Shown: positions 56,285 to 64,000 of the stretch, piece by piece
Layout of the letters: each line of letters opens with the position of its first letter
Position numbering within the stretch: the first letter of the stretch is position 1
Assembly: GCF_014647835.1 (NCBI RefSeq)
Contig: NZ_BMPY01000024.1
Span: 1 to 64,000 of the forward strand
DNA: 64,000 nucleotides
Direction of reading: 5' to 3'
From: Microbispora rosea subsp. aerata
GTDB taxonomy: Bacteria > Actinomycetota > Actinomycetes > Streptosporangiales > Streptosporangiaceae
The notes under the pieces: model-generated
The model's database searches: none
What the model was told of the DNA's origin: nothing
The model's input: only the letters and a program-made list of their open reading frames with translations
Position numbers and translations under genes: made by a program

Positions 56285-57286
56285 TCACGGCGCGACGGGC
56301 TTGCGCGAGGCGAGCACGACCCAGACCTGGCCGCGGGCGAACGGCATGGGCGTGCCGTCGGCCAGGGTGTAGGTGGTGCCCTCCTTCTCCGAGGGGCGCG
56401 ACCACCTGACCCGGTAGGCCTGGCCGTCCCTGAGCACGACGCCGGTGCCCTTGCCCACGGTGTGGACGAGGGGGGTGTAGCTGCCGGTGAAGTCGTGGAA
56501 CTGCGACCGCTCGGTCTTCACCCACTGGATGACGATCGTGGGGGCGCCCTGCTGGCCGCCCTCCGCGGCCATGTCCTTCTCGCCGTCCTGCGTCACCAGC
56601 CAGCGCTTCTGGGCCGCCGACCAGGTGAAGGTGAAGCGGGCCGCCGGATAGCGGACCGTGACGCGCTTTTGCGGCGTGCCCCCGGCGGGCGGCTCGTCGG
56701 AGAAGACGAAGCCGATGTCGCCGGCCTTGCTCGCCCGCGGCGCCGCCGCGAGCAGCTTCCTGGGGCTGCCGACCAGGTTGTACGGCGCGACCCGGCCCTG
56801 GGCGCGGACGTACGCGCCGGGGACGCGGCTGTCGGACACGTCGTACAGCGGGGCCTTCTGGACGAAGGGGATCATCTTCGTCTGCACCCCGGAGTAGGCC
56901 AGGGCCGGCCTGCCGAACATCGGGAGGATGTGCAGGTCGGAGATGCGGGCGCTGCGGACCGGCCCCACCTTCGCGGGCAGCTTCGAGGAGTAGATCGCCA
57001 TGAGCCGGGTGAGCCCGCCCTCGACCTGCTCGACGAAGACGATGTCGGCGCTGCGCAGGCCCATCTGCGGCTTGCCCGCACGGGTGTTTTCGATCTTCAC
57101 GGCCAGCACGGGCCTGCGGGCGGCGATCGGCAGTCCGGTGAACGGATGCTCGGGAGGCGGCGTCGGCGACGGGGACTCCGACGGGGTCGCCTCCTGTGAC
57201 TGGGCGGCGGGCCTGTCGTCACCCGAGCACGCGGTGCCCGCCAAGAGCACCGCCATGGCCAGCGTGAAGACGATCCCTGCCCGCAC
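56285..57286 (-). CDS. DUF3048 domain lipoprotein
   Basis: A 333-residue exported protein with lipobox LAGTAC (Cys near residue 20), a Ser/Pro-rich linker, then a DUF3048 (YerB-like) domain beginning FTGLPIAARRPVLAVKIEN and containing GLRSADIVFVEQVEGGLTRLMAIY and GPVRSARISD. GTG start 57286 behind GGAGGAG. The function of the family is not established; envelope location is firm. Confidence 0.88.
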   Translation of the reverse strand: MRAGIVFTLAMAVLLAGTACSGDDRPAAQSQEATPSESPSPTPPPEHPFTGLPIAARRPVLAVKIENTRAGKPQMGLRSADIVFVEQVEGGLTRLMAIYSSKLPAKVGPVRSARISDLHILPMFGRPALAYSGVQTKMIPFVQKAPLYDVSDSRVPGAYVRAQGRVAPYNLVGSPRKLLAAAPRASKAGDIGFVFSDEPPAGGTPQKRVTVRYPAARFTFTWSAAQKRWLVTQDGEKDMAAEGGQQGAPTIVIQWVKTERSQFHDFTGSYTPLVHTVGKGTGVVLRDGQAYRVRWSRPSEKEGTTYTLADGTPMPFARGQVWVVLASRKPVAP

Positions 57287-57479
57287 CGTACCCGCTCCTC
57301 CCGGTGGAGAGCCCCCGCCACGAGGCACGACAAAACCGGCCCACGCGGACCCGTCGCCCGGCGTGGCGATGAAACGGCATGAGCTTACCGGGAGCAGACC
57401 GAAATACCCGACAAAAACTGACGATGCGGTTTTCCCGGGAGATCTCCACCGGCGGCGCGGGCAGGAGGCCGCACGGGCT

Positions 57480-58019
57480 TCAGCCCGCGGCGAGGGACTC
57501 GGGCGGCTCGTCGTCGATGTCGAAGAAGCGGGGCGGGTCGGTGTGCCCGGCGAGGTGCAGCGTGCGGGCCAGCCAGCGCTGCTGGGCCATCCGCGTGACG
57601 GCCGCGGCGTTGTTGTAGAAGCGGCGCGAGTAGACGACCTTGGCGACCGCCGCGTCCAGCTCCTCCAGCAGCGCCGTCCCCGCGGGATGCTCGGCCAGCT
57701 TCTCCCGGAACCGCTCCTGGTCGACCACCGCCCGCAGCGTCTTCGACAGGTCGCTTTCCGCGTGCTCGCGCTCGTCCGGCCCCGCCGTACGGGCCTCGTG
57801 GGCGGCCGCGGCGAGCACCAGCGACGTGGCGGGGTCGAGGATGCGAGAGCCGGCGAGCTCCAGGCAGACCGCGGCGCGGCGCAGCAGCGCGGCGTCCAGC
57901 GCGGCCTGCGCGGTCTCCAGGCGGATGTGGAGACGGTCGAGCCGCCCGGCCCGCCAGGAGACGTAGACGGCGAACAGCACGACGGCCACGATCGCCACGA
58001 AGATCAGGGTCGCGGTCAC
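57480..58019 (-). CDS. LemA-like membrane protein
   Basis: A 179-residue protein with one N-terminal membrane helix (about 3-21) and a helical body. The segments LDAALLRRAAVCLELAG and VVYSRRFYNNAAAV, then a FFDIDD end, resemble LemA proteins (RRxDLIPNL and RRFYNDAV); the match is by eye. Function is unknown. It lies 40 bases downstream of pimA on the same strand and may belong to that transcript. Confidence 0.7.
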   Translation of the reverse strand: MTATLIFVAIVAVVLFAVYVSWRAGRLDRLHIRLETAQAALDAALLRRAAVCLELAGSRILDPATSLVLAAAAHEARTAGPDEREHAESDLSKTLRAVVDQERFREKLAEHPAGTALLEELDAAVAKVVYSRRFYNNAAAVTRMAQQRWLARTLHLAGHTDPPRFFDIDDEPPESLAAG

Positions 58020-58059
58020 GCGGGCACCTCCACACGCGCCGTCCGGACACCACGGGTCG

Positions 58060-59193
58060 TCACGGCGTCACGTCCTCGACCACGCCCGCGCTCGTGAGGG
58101 CGACCGTCTCGTAGACGCGCACGACCTGCCGCGCGACCGTCGACCAGTCGTACTTCCACACCGCCTGGCGGGCCTCCGCGGAGAGTTTGGCCCGGCGTAC
58201 GGGGTCGTCGAGCAGCCGGGCGGCCTCCCTGGCGAGGGCGGCGGGGTCGCCGGTCGTGAACAGCGCCCCGGCCTGGCCGTCGTCCAGCACCCGGCGGAAG
58301 GCGGGGATGTCGCTGGCGAGGATCGGCGCCCCGGCCGACATGGCCTCGGTGAGCACGATGCCGAAGCTCTCCCCGCCCAGGTTGGGCGCGCAGAAGACGT
58401 CCACGGAGTGGTAGGCGCGCACCTTGTCGGCCTCGCTGACCATGCCGAGCAGCCCGACCCTGTCCCGGTACGGCCTGGGCACCCGGTCGAGCACGTCGTC
58501 GGGGTCGCCCGGCCCGGCGATCAGCAGCCGCAGCTTCGGCCGCTCCGGGGCGAGCAGGGCGAACGCCTCGAGCAGCACGGGCAGGCCCTTGCGCGGCTCG
58601 TCCATCCGCCCGAGGAAGCCGATCACGTTGCCGTCCGGGCCCCAGCCCGGCAGCGGCTCGCCCTCGGCGTACCTGCGCACCGTGACGCCGTTGGGGATCA
58701 GCACCGCGTCGCCGCCGAGATGCTCCACCAGCGTCTTGCGCGCCGCGTCGGAGACCGCGATCCTGCCGGTGATCTTCTCCAGCGCGCTCTGCAGCATCGG
58801 CGCGGCCACCGACATGGCCCGCGACCGCTCGTACGAGGCGTGGAACGTCGCCACGATCGGGCCGCGGGCGACCCAGCAGGCGAGCACGCCGAGGGAGGGC
58901 ACGGCGGGCTCGTGCACGTGCAGCACGTCGAAGCCGCCCTCCCTGATCCACTTGCGCACCCGGCCGGCCGACAGGAACCCGAACGCCAGGCGGGCCACCG
59001 ACCCGTTGTACGGCACGGGCACCGCCCGGCCCGCCGAGGTCACGTACGACGGCAGCTCGGCGTCGTCGGCCGCGGGGGCGATGACGGACACCTTGTGCCC
59101 GTCCTCGATGAGCGCCTCGGCGAGGTCCCTGATGTGCGCCTGCACACCCCCGGGGACCTCCCAGGTGTACGGGCAGACGATGCCGACGTTCAC
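58060..59193 (-). CDS. pimA: Phosphatidylinositol alpha-mannosyltransferase
   Basis: GT4 glycosyltransferase that transfers the first mannose from GDP-mannose to phosphatidylinositol at the membrane. The 377-residue protein starts VGIVCPYTWEVPGGVQAHIRDLAE, with FHASYERS, GRMDEPRKGL and the C-terminal donor motif APNLGGESFGIVLTEAMSAGAP. The GTG overlaps the acyltransferase stop (GTGA). The pgsA-acyltransferase-pimA order supports the specific assignment. Confidence 0.92.
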   Translation of the reverse strand: MNVGIVCPYTWEVPGGVQAHIRDLAEALIEDGHKVSVIAPAADDAELPSYVTSAGRAVPVPYNGSVARLAFGFLSAGRVRKWIREGGFDVLHVHEPAVPSLGVLACWVARGPIVATFHASYERSRAMSVAAPMLQSALEKITGRIAVSDAARKTLVEHLGGDAVLIPNGVTVRRYAEGEPLPGWGPDGNVIGFLGRMDEPRKGLPVLLEAFALLAPERPKLRLLIAGPGDPDDVLDRVPRPYRDRVGLLGMVSEADKVRAYHSVDVFCAPNLGGESFGIVLTEAMSAGAPILASDIPAFRRVLDDGQAGALFTTGDPAALAREAARLLDDPVRRAKLSAEARQAVWKYDWSTVARQVVRVYETVALTSAGVVEDVTP

Positions 59194-60200
59194 GATCCGG
59201 TCCCGGGGCGGGGGTCCAGGTCGTCGAGCCACAGGCGCTGGAGCATGTGCCAGTCCTCCGGGTGCTCGGCGATGCCCTTCTCGAACACGGCCGCCACGGC
59301 CTGGGTCATCACCCCGACCTTCTCCTCCCGCGTCCCCTCGGACGGGACGGGGATCTCGTCGTACACCCGGATGCCCCAGCCGTCCCCCTCGAACCACAGC
59401 ACGGCGGGCAGCAGGGCGGCGCCGGTCTGCACCGCCAGCGCGGCGGGCCCGGGGGCCATGCGCGTCCGGGCGCCGAAGAACTCGACCTCGACGCCGGAGG
59501 CGGTCAGGTCGCGCTCGGCGGGCAGGCAGACCGGCCTGCCCGCGCGCAGCCGCGTGGCGAGCGTGCCGAACGCCATCGCGCTGCCGCCGTCCCTGGCGGT
59601 CAGCGGCAGCACCTCCATGCCCAGGCGCTCGCGGTAGGCCACGAAGCGCTCGAACAGCGACTCCGGCTTCAGCCGCTCGGCGACGGTGGTGAAGCGGTGG
59701 CCCATGTGCACCAGCCAGGCCCCGGCGAGGTCGTAGTTGCCCATGTGGGGCAGCGCGACCACCACTCCCCTGCCCCGGGCGAGGTTGTCGAAGATGTGCT
59801 CGGACCCGGTGATCCGGGTGCCGGCGAGGATGCGCTCGCGGGTGTAGGCGGTGAAGCGGAACGACTCCATCCAGTATCGGAAGTAGGAGCGCATGCCGGC
59901 CCGGCTCAGGTCGCGTACGGCCGGATCTGCGGGGTCGCCCCCGACCACCCGGGCCAGGTTGGCCTCCAGGCGGCGCACCGACTTGCCGCGCCTGCGCCAC
60001 AGCCAGTCGGCGAGCGCCCGGAAGAACCAGGCGGCCACCCGCTCCGGCACGTAACGCACCACGGCCCAGCCGACGGTGTACGCCGCGGCGACCAGCCGGT
60101 CGGCGAGCGGCACCCCGCCGGACGCCGCGGGGGGAGGACCGTCCGGCGCCGCGCCCGGCCGCGCGGACCGCCCCGGGGGTGGGCCGTCCGTGCCCTTCAT
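59190..60200 (-). CDS. Phosphatidylinositol mannoside acyltransferase (LpxL/HtrB family)
   Basis: Acylates the mannose of early PIM species, as PatA does in mycobacteria. The 336-residue protein has the acyltransferase block HMGNYDLAG (HxxxxD-type), a charged helix WMESFRFTAYTRER, and LPAERDLTASGVEVEFFG. The first 28 residues are a Pro/Gly-rich extension. ATG overlaps the pgsA stop by 4 bases. Confidence 0.9.
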   Translation of the reverse strand: MKGTDGPPPGRSARPGAAPDGPPPAASGGVPLADRLVAAAYTVGWAVVRYVPERVAAWFFRALADWLWRRRGKSVRRLEANLARVVGGDPADPAVRDLSRAGMRSYFRYWMESFRFTAYTRERILAGTRITGSEHIFDNLARGRGVVVALPHMGNYDLAGAWLVHMGHRFTTVAERLKPESLFERFVAYRERLGMEVLPLTARDGGSAMAFGTLATRLRAGRPVCLPAERDLTASGVEVEFFGARTRMAPGPAALAVQTGAALLPAVLWFEGDGWGIRVYDEIPVPSEGTREEKVGVMTQAVAAVFEKGIAEHPEDWHMLQRLWLDDLDPRPGTGS

Positions 60201-60802
60201 TCGACCACCGCCTGTCGGTAGACGTGCACCATCCGCTGGACCACCGTGACGGCGCTGGCGGCGGCGAGCAGCCAGAGCCCGGCCGCCAGGACGTACGGCA
60301 CGCCGAGACCGGACAGGCCGGCCGCGACGAGCACGACCACGAGACGCTCCCCCCGTTCGGCGATGCCGACGTTCGCGGTCATGCCGAGGCCCTCCGCCCT
60401 GGCCTTGGCGTAGGACACCAATGCTCCCGCGACAAGGCAGAAGAGCGCGACTGTCGCGAGGACGATCTCGGGCTCATCCTTGAGTACGAAATAGAGGATC
60501 AGCCCGGAGAAGATCGAGGCGTCGCCGAGGCGGTCGAGCGTGGAGTCCAGGAAGGCGCCCCACTTGGTCCCCCTGCCCGTCATCCGGGCCAGCACGCCGT
60601 CCAGGAGATCGGCGAGCACGAAGAACGTGATGACGAGCGTTCCGGCGAACAGATGCCCGAGCGGATAGAAGGCGAGGGCCGAGGCCACCACTCCGAGCGT
60701 GCCGATCGCGGTGATCACGTCGGGCGAGATCCCCCTGCGGGCGAGGGCTCGTCCCAGCGGGGTCATGACTCGGGTGACGGCGGGGCGCAGGAGGTTCAAC
60801 AT
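60197..60802 (-). CDS. pgsA: Phosphatidylinositol phosphate synthase (CDP-alcohol phosphatidyltransferase)
   Basis: Makes phosphatidylinositol phosphate from CDP-diacylglycerol and inositol phosphate, the base for PIMs. The CDP-alcohol motif D-x2-DG-x2-AR-x8-G-x3-D-x3-D is complete in DLLDGVLARMTGRGTKWGAF followed by LDSTLDR. About five membrane helices in 201 residues. I start at ATG 60802 (MLNLLRPAVTRV); ATG 60823 is possible. The HIT-domain gene that often precedes it is absent; the upstream 252 bases are a divergent promoter region shared with EF-G2. Confidence 0.92.
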   Translation of the reverse strand: MLNLLRPAVTRVMTPLGRALARRGISPDVITAIGTLGVVASALAFYPLGHLFAGTLVITFFVLADLLDGVLARMTGRGTKWGAFLDSTLDRLGDASIFSGLILYFVLKDEPEIVLATVALFCLVAGALVSYAKARAEGLGMTANVGIAERGERLVVVLVAAGLSGLGVPYVLAAGLWLLAAASAVTVVQRMVHVYRQAVVE

Positions 60803-61054
60803 CGCCGTCCGATCGTAGGCCATCCAGCGCCGCCGCACCTCGCAAGCACATTCCGCCGAAAAGTCTTGTGATATGCGCCACATGGGTAAAGGGTGAAGAG
60901 CACGCGCCCGCAGGACACGCGGAGACGAGGCGATCTCTCCGCACGGCCCTGGGAAGGGCGGGCCCCCGGGCGCGGGAACAGCGACGGCGTGAGCGGCCGG
61001 CGCGGGGTGCGTGCCGCGTGCCCACCCCGACCGCTCCGAGATTCGGGAGGCGAT

Positions 61055-63184
61055 GTGGCCGAAAGATCAACCGGCGCGACAACAGGGGCCGCGGGCAGGG
61101 CAGTCGCGGCCGATCGGCCGGACATGGTGCGTAATGTCGTGCTGGTCGGCCATTCCGGGGCCGGGAAGACCACGCTGGTCGAGGCGCTCCTCGCGGAGAC
61201 GGGCACGGTCCAGCGCCCCGGCCGGGTAGAGGACGGCACCACGGTCAGCGACTTCGACGAGGTGGAGGTGCGCCAGCAGCGCTCGGTCAACCTGTCGGTC
61301 GCCCCCGTCGTCCACAACGGCATCAAGATCAATTTCCTGGACGCCCCGGGGTACGCCGACTTCGTCGGCGACCTGCGGGCGGGGCTGCGCGCGGCCGACG
61401 CCGCGCTGTTCGTCGTCTCGGCCGCGGACGGGGTGGACGGGCTCACCCGCATGCTCTGGGAGGAGTGCGCGCTCGTCGGGATGCCCAGAGCCGTGGTCAT
61501 CACCAAGATCGACCACCAGCGGGCCAACTTCGACGAGGTCCTCGCCGCCTGCCAGGACGCGTTCGGCGACGGCGTGGCGCCGCTCTACCTGCCGGTGAAC
61601 GGCACCGGGCTGCTCGGCCTGCTGTCGCAGCGGCTGTTCGACTACAGCGGCGGCCGCAGGACCGAGCGGGAGCCGGACGCCGACCAGCTCGCGCTCGTCG
61701 AGCAGTACCGCGGCGACCTCATCGAGGGGATCATCCAGGAGAGCGAGGACGAGACCCTCATGGACCGCTACCTGTCCGGCGAGACGATCGACACCAAGGT
61801 GCTGATCGACGACCTGGAGAAGGCGGTCGCGCGGGCGGGCTTCTACCCGGTCCTCGCCACCGCGCCCGGCGTCGGCATGCTGGAGCTCCTGGAGATCGTC
61901 ACGCAGGGCTTCCCGTCGCCCCTGGAACACCCTCTGCCGAAGATCACCACGATCGACGGCAAGCCGTACAAGGAGATCACCGCCGATCCGGACGGCCCGC
62001 TCGTGGCCGAGGTCGTGAAGACCACCAGCGACCCGTACGTCGGGCGGATCAGCCTGGTGCGGGTCTTCTCCGGCACGCTGCGGCCGGACATGACCGTGCA
62101 CGTCTCCGGGCACGGCCTGGCGGACCGGGGGCACGAGGACCACGACGTCGACGAGCGGGTGGGCGCGCTGTCGTCGCCGCTCGGCAAGCTCCAGCGGACC
62201 GTGGGCAAGTGCGTCGCGGGGGACATCTGCGCGATCGCCAAGCTGTCGCGCGCCGAGACCGGCGACACGCTGTCCGCCAAGGACGAGCCGCTGCTGGTCG
62301 AGGCGTGGACCATGCCGGAGCCGCTGCTGCCGGTGGCGATCAGGGCCAAGTCGAAGGCCGACGAGGACAAGCTCAGCCAGGCCCTCGCCCGCCTGGTCGC
62401 GGAGGACCCGACCCTGCGGCTGGAGAACAACGCCGAGACCCGCCAGCTCGTGCTGTGGTGCATGGGCGAGGCGCACGCCGACGTCCTGCTCGACCGCCTG
62501 TCCAAGCGGCACGGGGTCGAGGTGGAGAAGATCGAGCTGCGCGTGCCGCTGAGGGAGACCTTCGCGGGCAAGGCGCAGGGCATGGGGCGCAACGTCAAGC
62601 AGACCGGCGGCCACGGGCAGTACGCGATCTGCCACATCGAGGTCGAGCCGCTGCCGTCGGGCGGCGGGTTCGAGTTCGTCGACAAGATCGTGGGCGGCGT
62701 GGTGCCGCGGCAGTTCATCCCGTCCGTGGAGAAGGGCGTGCGGACGCAGATGGAACGCGGGGTCGTCGCCGGTTATCCGATGGTCGACATCCGCGTCACG
62801 CTCTACGACGGCAAGGCCCACTCGGTGGACTCCTCCGACATGGCCTTCCAGATCGCCGGCCAGCTCGCGCTCAAGGACGCCGCCTCCAAGGTGGCGACCC
62901 ACCTGCTCGAACCGGTCGACGAGGTGGCCGTGCTCGTGCCGGACGACTACGTCGGAGCCGTGATGTCCGACCTGTCGTCCCGTCGCGGCAGGGTGATCGG
63001 CACCGAGCCGGTCGGCACCGGCCGCACCCTGGTGCGCGCCGAGGTGCCGCAACTGGAGATCACGCGGTACGCGATCGACCTGCGCTCGCTGACCCACGGG
63101 GCGGGCACGTTCACCCGTTCCTTCCTGAGGTACGAGCCCCTGCCCGCGCACCTGTGCGACAAGGTGACCGCGGCGGGAGAGTAG
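61055..63184 (+). CDS. Elongation factor G-like GTPase (EF-G2)
   Basis: A 709-residue translational GTPase paralogue. G1 GHSGAGKT (32-39), the G3 motif DAPG (96-99) where canonical EF-G has DTPG, G4 TKID rather than NKxD, then domains II-V with the domain IV loop QTGGHGQYAICHIEVEPL and a C-terminal SFLRYEPLPAHL. GTG start with GGGAGG 5 bases before. It is not near rpsL, rpsG or tuf, so it is not the main EF-G. In mycobacteria such FusA2 proteins lack clear translocation activity; that is family knowledge. Confidence 0.88.
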   Translation: MAERSTGATTGAAGRAVAADRPDMVRNVVLVGHSGAGKTTLVEALLAETGTVQRPGRVEDGTTVSDFDEVEVRQQRSVNLSVAPVVHNGIKINFLDAPGYADFVGDLRAGLRAADAALFVVSAADGVDGLTRMLWEECALVGMPRAVVITKIDHQRANFDEVLAACQDAFGDGVAPLYLPVNGTGLLGLLSQRLFDYSGGRRTEREPDADQLALVEQYRGDLIEGIIQESEDETLMDRYLSGETIDTKVLIDDLEKAVARAGFYPVLATAPGVGMLELLEIVTQGFPSPLEHPLPKITTIDGKPYKEITADPDGPLVAEVVKTTSDPYVGRISLVRVFSGTLRPDMTVHVSGHGLADRGHEDHDVDERVGALSSPLGKLQRTVGKCVAGDICAIAKLSRAETGDTLSAKDEPLLVEAWTMPEPLLPVAIRAKSKADEDKLSQALARLVAEDPTLRLENNAETRQLVLWCMGEAHADVLLDRLSKRHGVEVEKIELRVPLRETFAGKAQGMGRNVKQTGGHGQYAICHIEVEPLPSGGGFEFVDKIVGGVVPRQFIPSVEKGVRTQMERGVVAGYPMVDIRVTLYDGKAHSVDSSDMAFQIAGQLALKDAASKVATHLLEPVDEVAVLVPDDYVGAVMSDLSSRRGRVIGTEPVGTGRTLVRAEVPQLEITRYAIDLRSLTHGAGTFTRSFLRYEPLPAHLCDKVTAAGE

Positions 63185-63214
63185 CCCGGCCGGCGACCCG
63201 GCGGCCCGCCTCCC

Positions 63215-63271
63215 GGCCGCCGGGTCCTCGCGCGGCCCGCCTGCGGGCCGCCGGATCTCGCGCGGCCCGCC
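63215..63271 (+). repeat. Imperfect direct repeat after EF-G2
   Basis: A 26-27 base unit, GGCCGCCGG(G)TC-CTCGCGCGGCCCGCC, occurs at 63215-63241 and again at 63246-63271, and a shortened third GGCCCGCC copy follows. The arms GGCGGCCCGCC/GGGCCGCC can also fold, so the block may terminate the EF-G2 transcript. The rest of the 302-base gap to 63486 is AT-richer near 63400-63480 and should hold the next promoter, which I could not fix. Confidence 0.5.
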
Positions 63272-63486
63272 GCGCCACGGACGGCCCGCCGGAAACGGCC
63301 CATATCCGCAGCTCATTCCTCCCGTCGCCGGGGGCGGGGTTTCGCGCGCACGGGGTGCGGGGAGCCACATCAGGTGCCTCGCCTCACTCCCGCCCCACAA
63401 GCGCATTTTGTTTCTTTGGCTAAACCGCTCTTTTGTCGATGTAAGACTTATGGCCGGACTTACTGGCAAATCAGAGGGGTAGCCAC

Positions 63487-64000
63487 GTGACCGAGCGGGG
63501 ACAGGTCATCCGCCCGTTGATCGCGACCACCGTCGCCGCCGCAGCAGCCATCGCAGCCGCCTACACCTTCGGCCCCGACGCCAAAGCGGAGAAGGCCGGC
63601 CGTACGGCGGCGGCGCAGAAGACGGGGCAGCAGCAGGCGAAGGCGGAGGCGATCACGGCCGCGGACGCCTGCACCACCAGCGTGAAATACCCCAAGCGCC
63701 AGCTTCGCGGCGTTTGGATAGCCACCGTGCACAATCTCGACTGGCCGTCGAAGCCGGGGCTGCCGCCCGACCGGCAGAAGGCCGAGTATGTGCAAATCCT
63801 CGACAACGCGGTGAAGCGGCGCCTGAACGCGGTGTTCTTCCAGGTGCGGCCCGCCTCCGACGCGATCTACCGCTCGTCGCTCGAGCCGTGGTCGCAGTGG
63901 CTCACCGGCACCCCGGGCAAGGACCCGGGCTGGGACCCGCTGCCGTTCCTGGTGTCGGAGGCCCACAAGCGGGGGCTGCAGTTCCACGCGTGGTTCAACC
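63487..64000 (+). CDS. Secreted glycosyl hydrolase-like protein (GHL10/DUF187), 3' truncated by the window
   Basis: The first 171 codons of a gene that runs past the right edge. GTG start with AGAGGGG 8-9 bases before. An N-terminal hydrophobic segment (about 9-29, IRPLIATTVAAAAAIAAAY) is followed by a Lys/Gln/Ala-rich linker and then the TIM-barrel start KRQLRGVWIATVHNLDWPS, with NAVFFQVRPASDAIY and GLQFHAWFN. This matches the YddW/GHL10 family, some members of which cleave denuded peptidoglycan glycan strands. Active-site residues lie mostly beyond the window. Confidence 0.85.
   Translation, partial: MTERGQVIRPLIATTVAAAAAIAAAYTFGPDAKAEKAGRTAAAQKTGQQQAKAEAITAADACTTSVKYPKRQLRGVWIATVHNLDWPSKPGLPPDRQKAEYVQILDNAVKRRLNAVFFQVRPASDAIYRSSLEPWSQWLTGTPGKDPGWDPLPFLVSEAHKRGLQFHAWFN

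Overview
The window is GC-rich chromosomal DNA from a filamentous-type actinobacterium. A member of Streptosporangiales or a close relative of Streptomyces seems likely, but that placement is an inference from gene order and codon bias, not from a marker search. Supporting signs are the phosphatidylinositol-mannoside gene trio pgsA/acyltransferase/pimA, the actinobacterial rRNA leader at the left edge, GTG/TTG starts, strong third-position GC bias, and the Streptomyces-like order infC-rpmI-rplT-rRNA methylase-sensor kinase-pheS-pheT next to the arg genes, then aroE-mltG-ruvX-alaS, hisS-aspS, relA-apt-secF-secD-yajC-ruvB-ruvA-ruvC-yebC-pdxT-pdxS-pimA-pgsA. Almost all genes are core housekeeping genes on the minus strand.

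Layout. 1-618: two tandem promoters and the leader of an rRNA operon that reads leftward out of the window. 619-10486: tyrS, a 3-methyladenine DNA glycosylase, and the arginine genes argC-(33-codon ORF)-argJ-argB-argD-argF-argR, with argH separate and argG absent; ArgR-type operators lie before argC. 10487-18509: an accessory island, mostly plus strand, with an acyl-CoA ligase behind a TetR-like operator, a SnoaL-like protein, a secreted CE4 deacetylase carrying a ricin-type lectin, a Uma2 nuclease remnant, a secreted penicillin-acylase-like Ntn hydrolase with a discoidin domain, and a small RraB-like protein. 18685-26394: pheT, pheS, an orphan soluble PAS histidine kinase, a SpoU methylase, and rplT-rpmI-infC, where infC has a probable AUC start and a terminator hairpin in its leader.

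26393-35473: aroE, two tandem mltG paralogues, ruvX, alaS, two small membrane proteins, rarA and a DUF2231 membrane protein. 35691-42752: two plus-strand cyclophilins flank the minus-strand aspS-hisS-metallo-hydrolase block, followed by a DUF349 protein. 42930-54601: relA, apt, secFD-yajC, ruvBAC with an SOS box, an Eis-like acetyltransferase, yebC and pdxT. 54683-60802: a MarR regulator sitting between pdxT and pdxS, a DUF3048 lipoprotein, a LemA-like protein and the PIM genes. 61055-64000: an EF-G paralogue and a partial secreted GHL10-type glycosidase cut by the right edge.

The block serves translation (five aminoacyl-tRNA synthetases, L20, L35, IF3, EF-G2), arginine and PLP synthesis, protein export, Holliday-junction repair and stringent response. 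I saw no CRISPR array, insertion sequence, prophage or obvious new defence system, and by eye no tRNA gene. The least explained items are the 33-codon ORF coupled into the arg operon, the secreted acylase-discoidin fusion with its palindromic operator, the duplicated mltG, and the infC attenuator.
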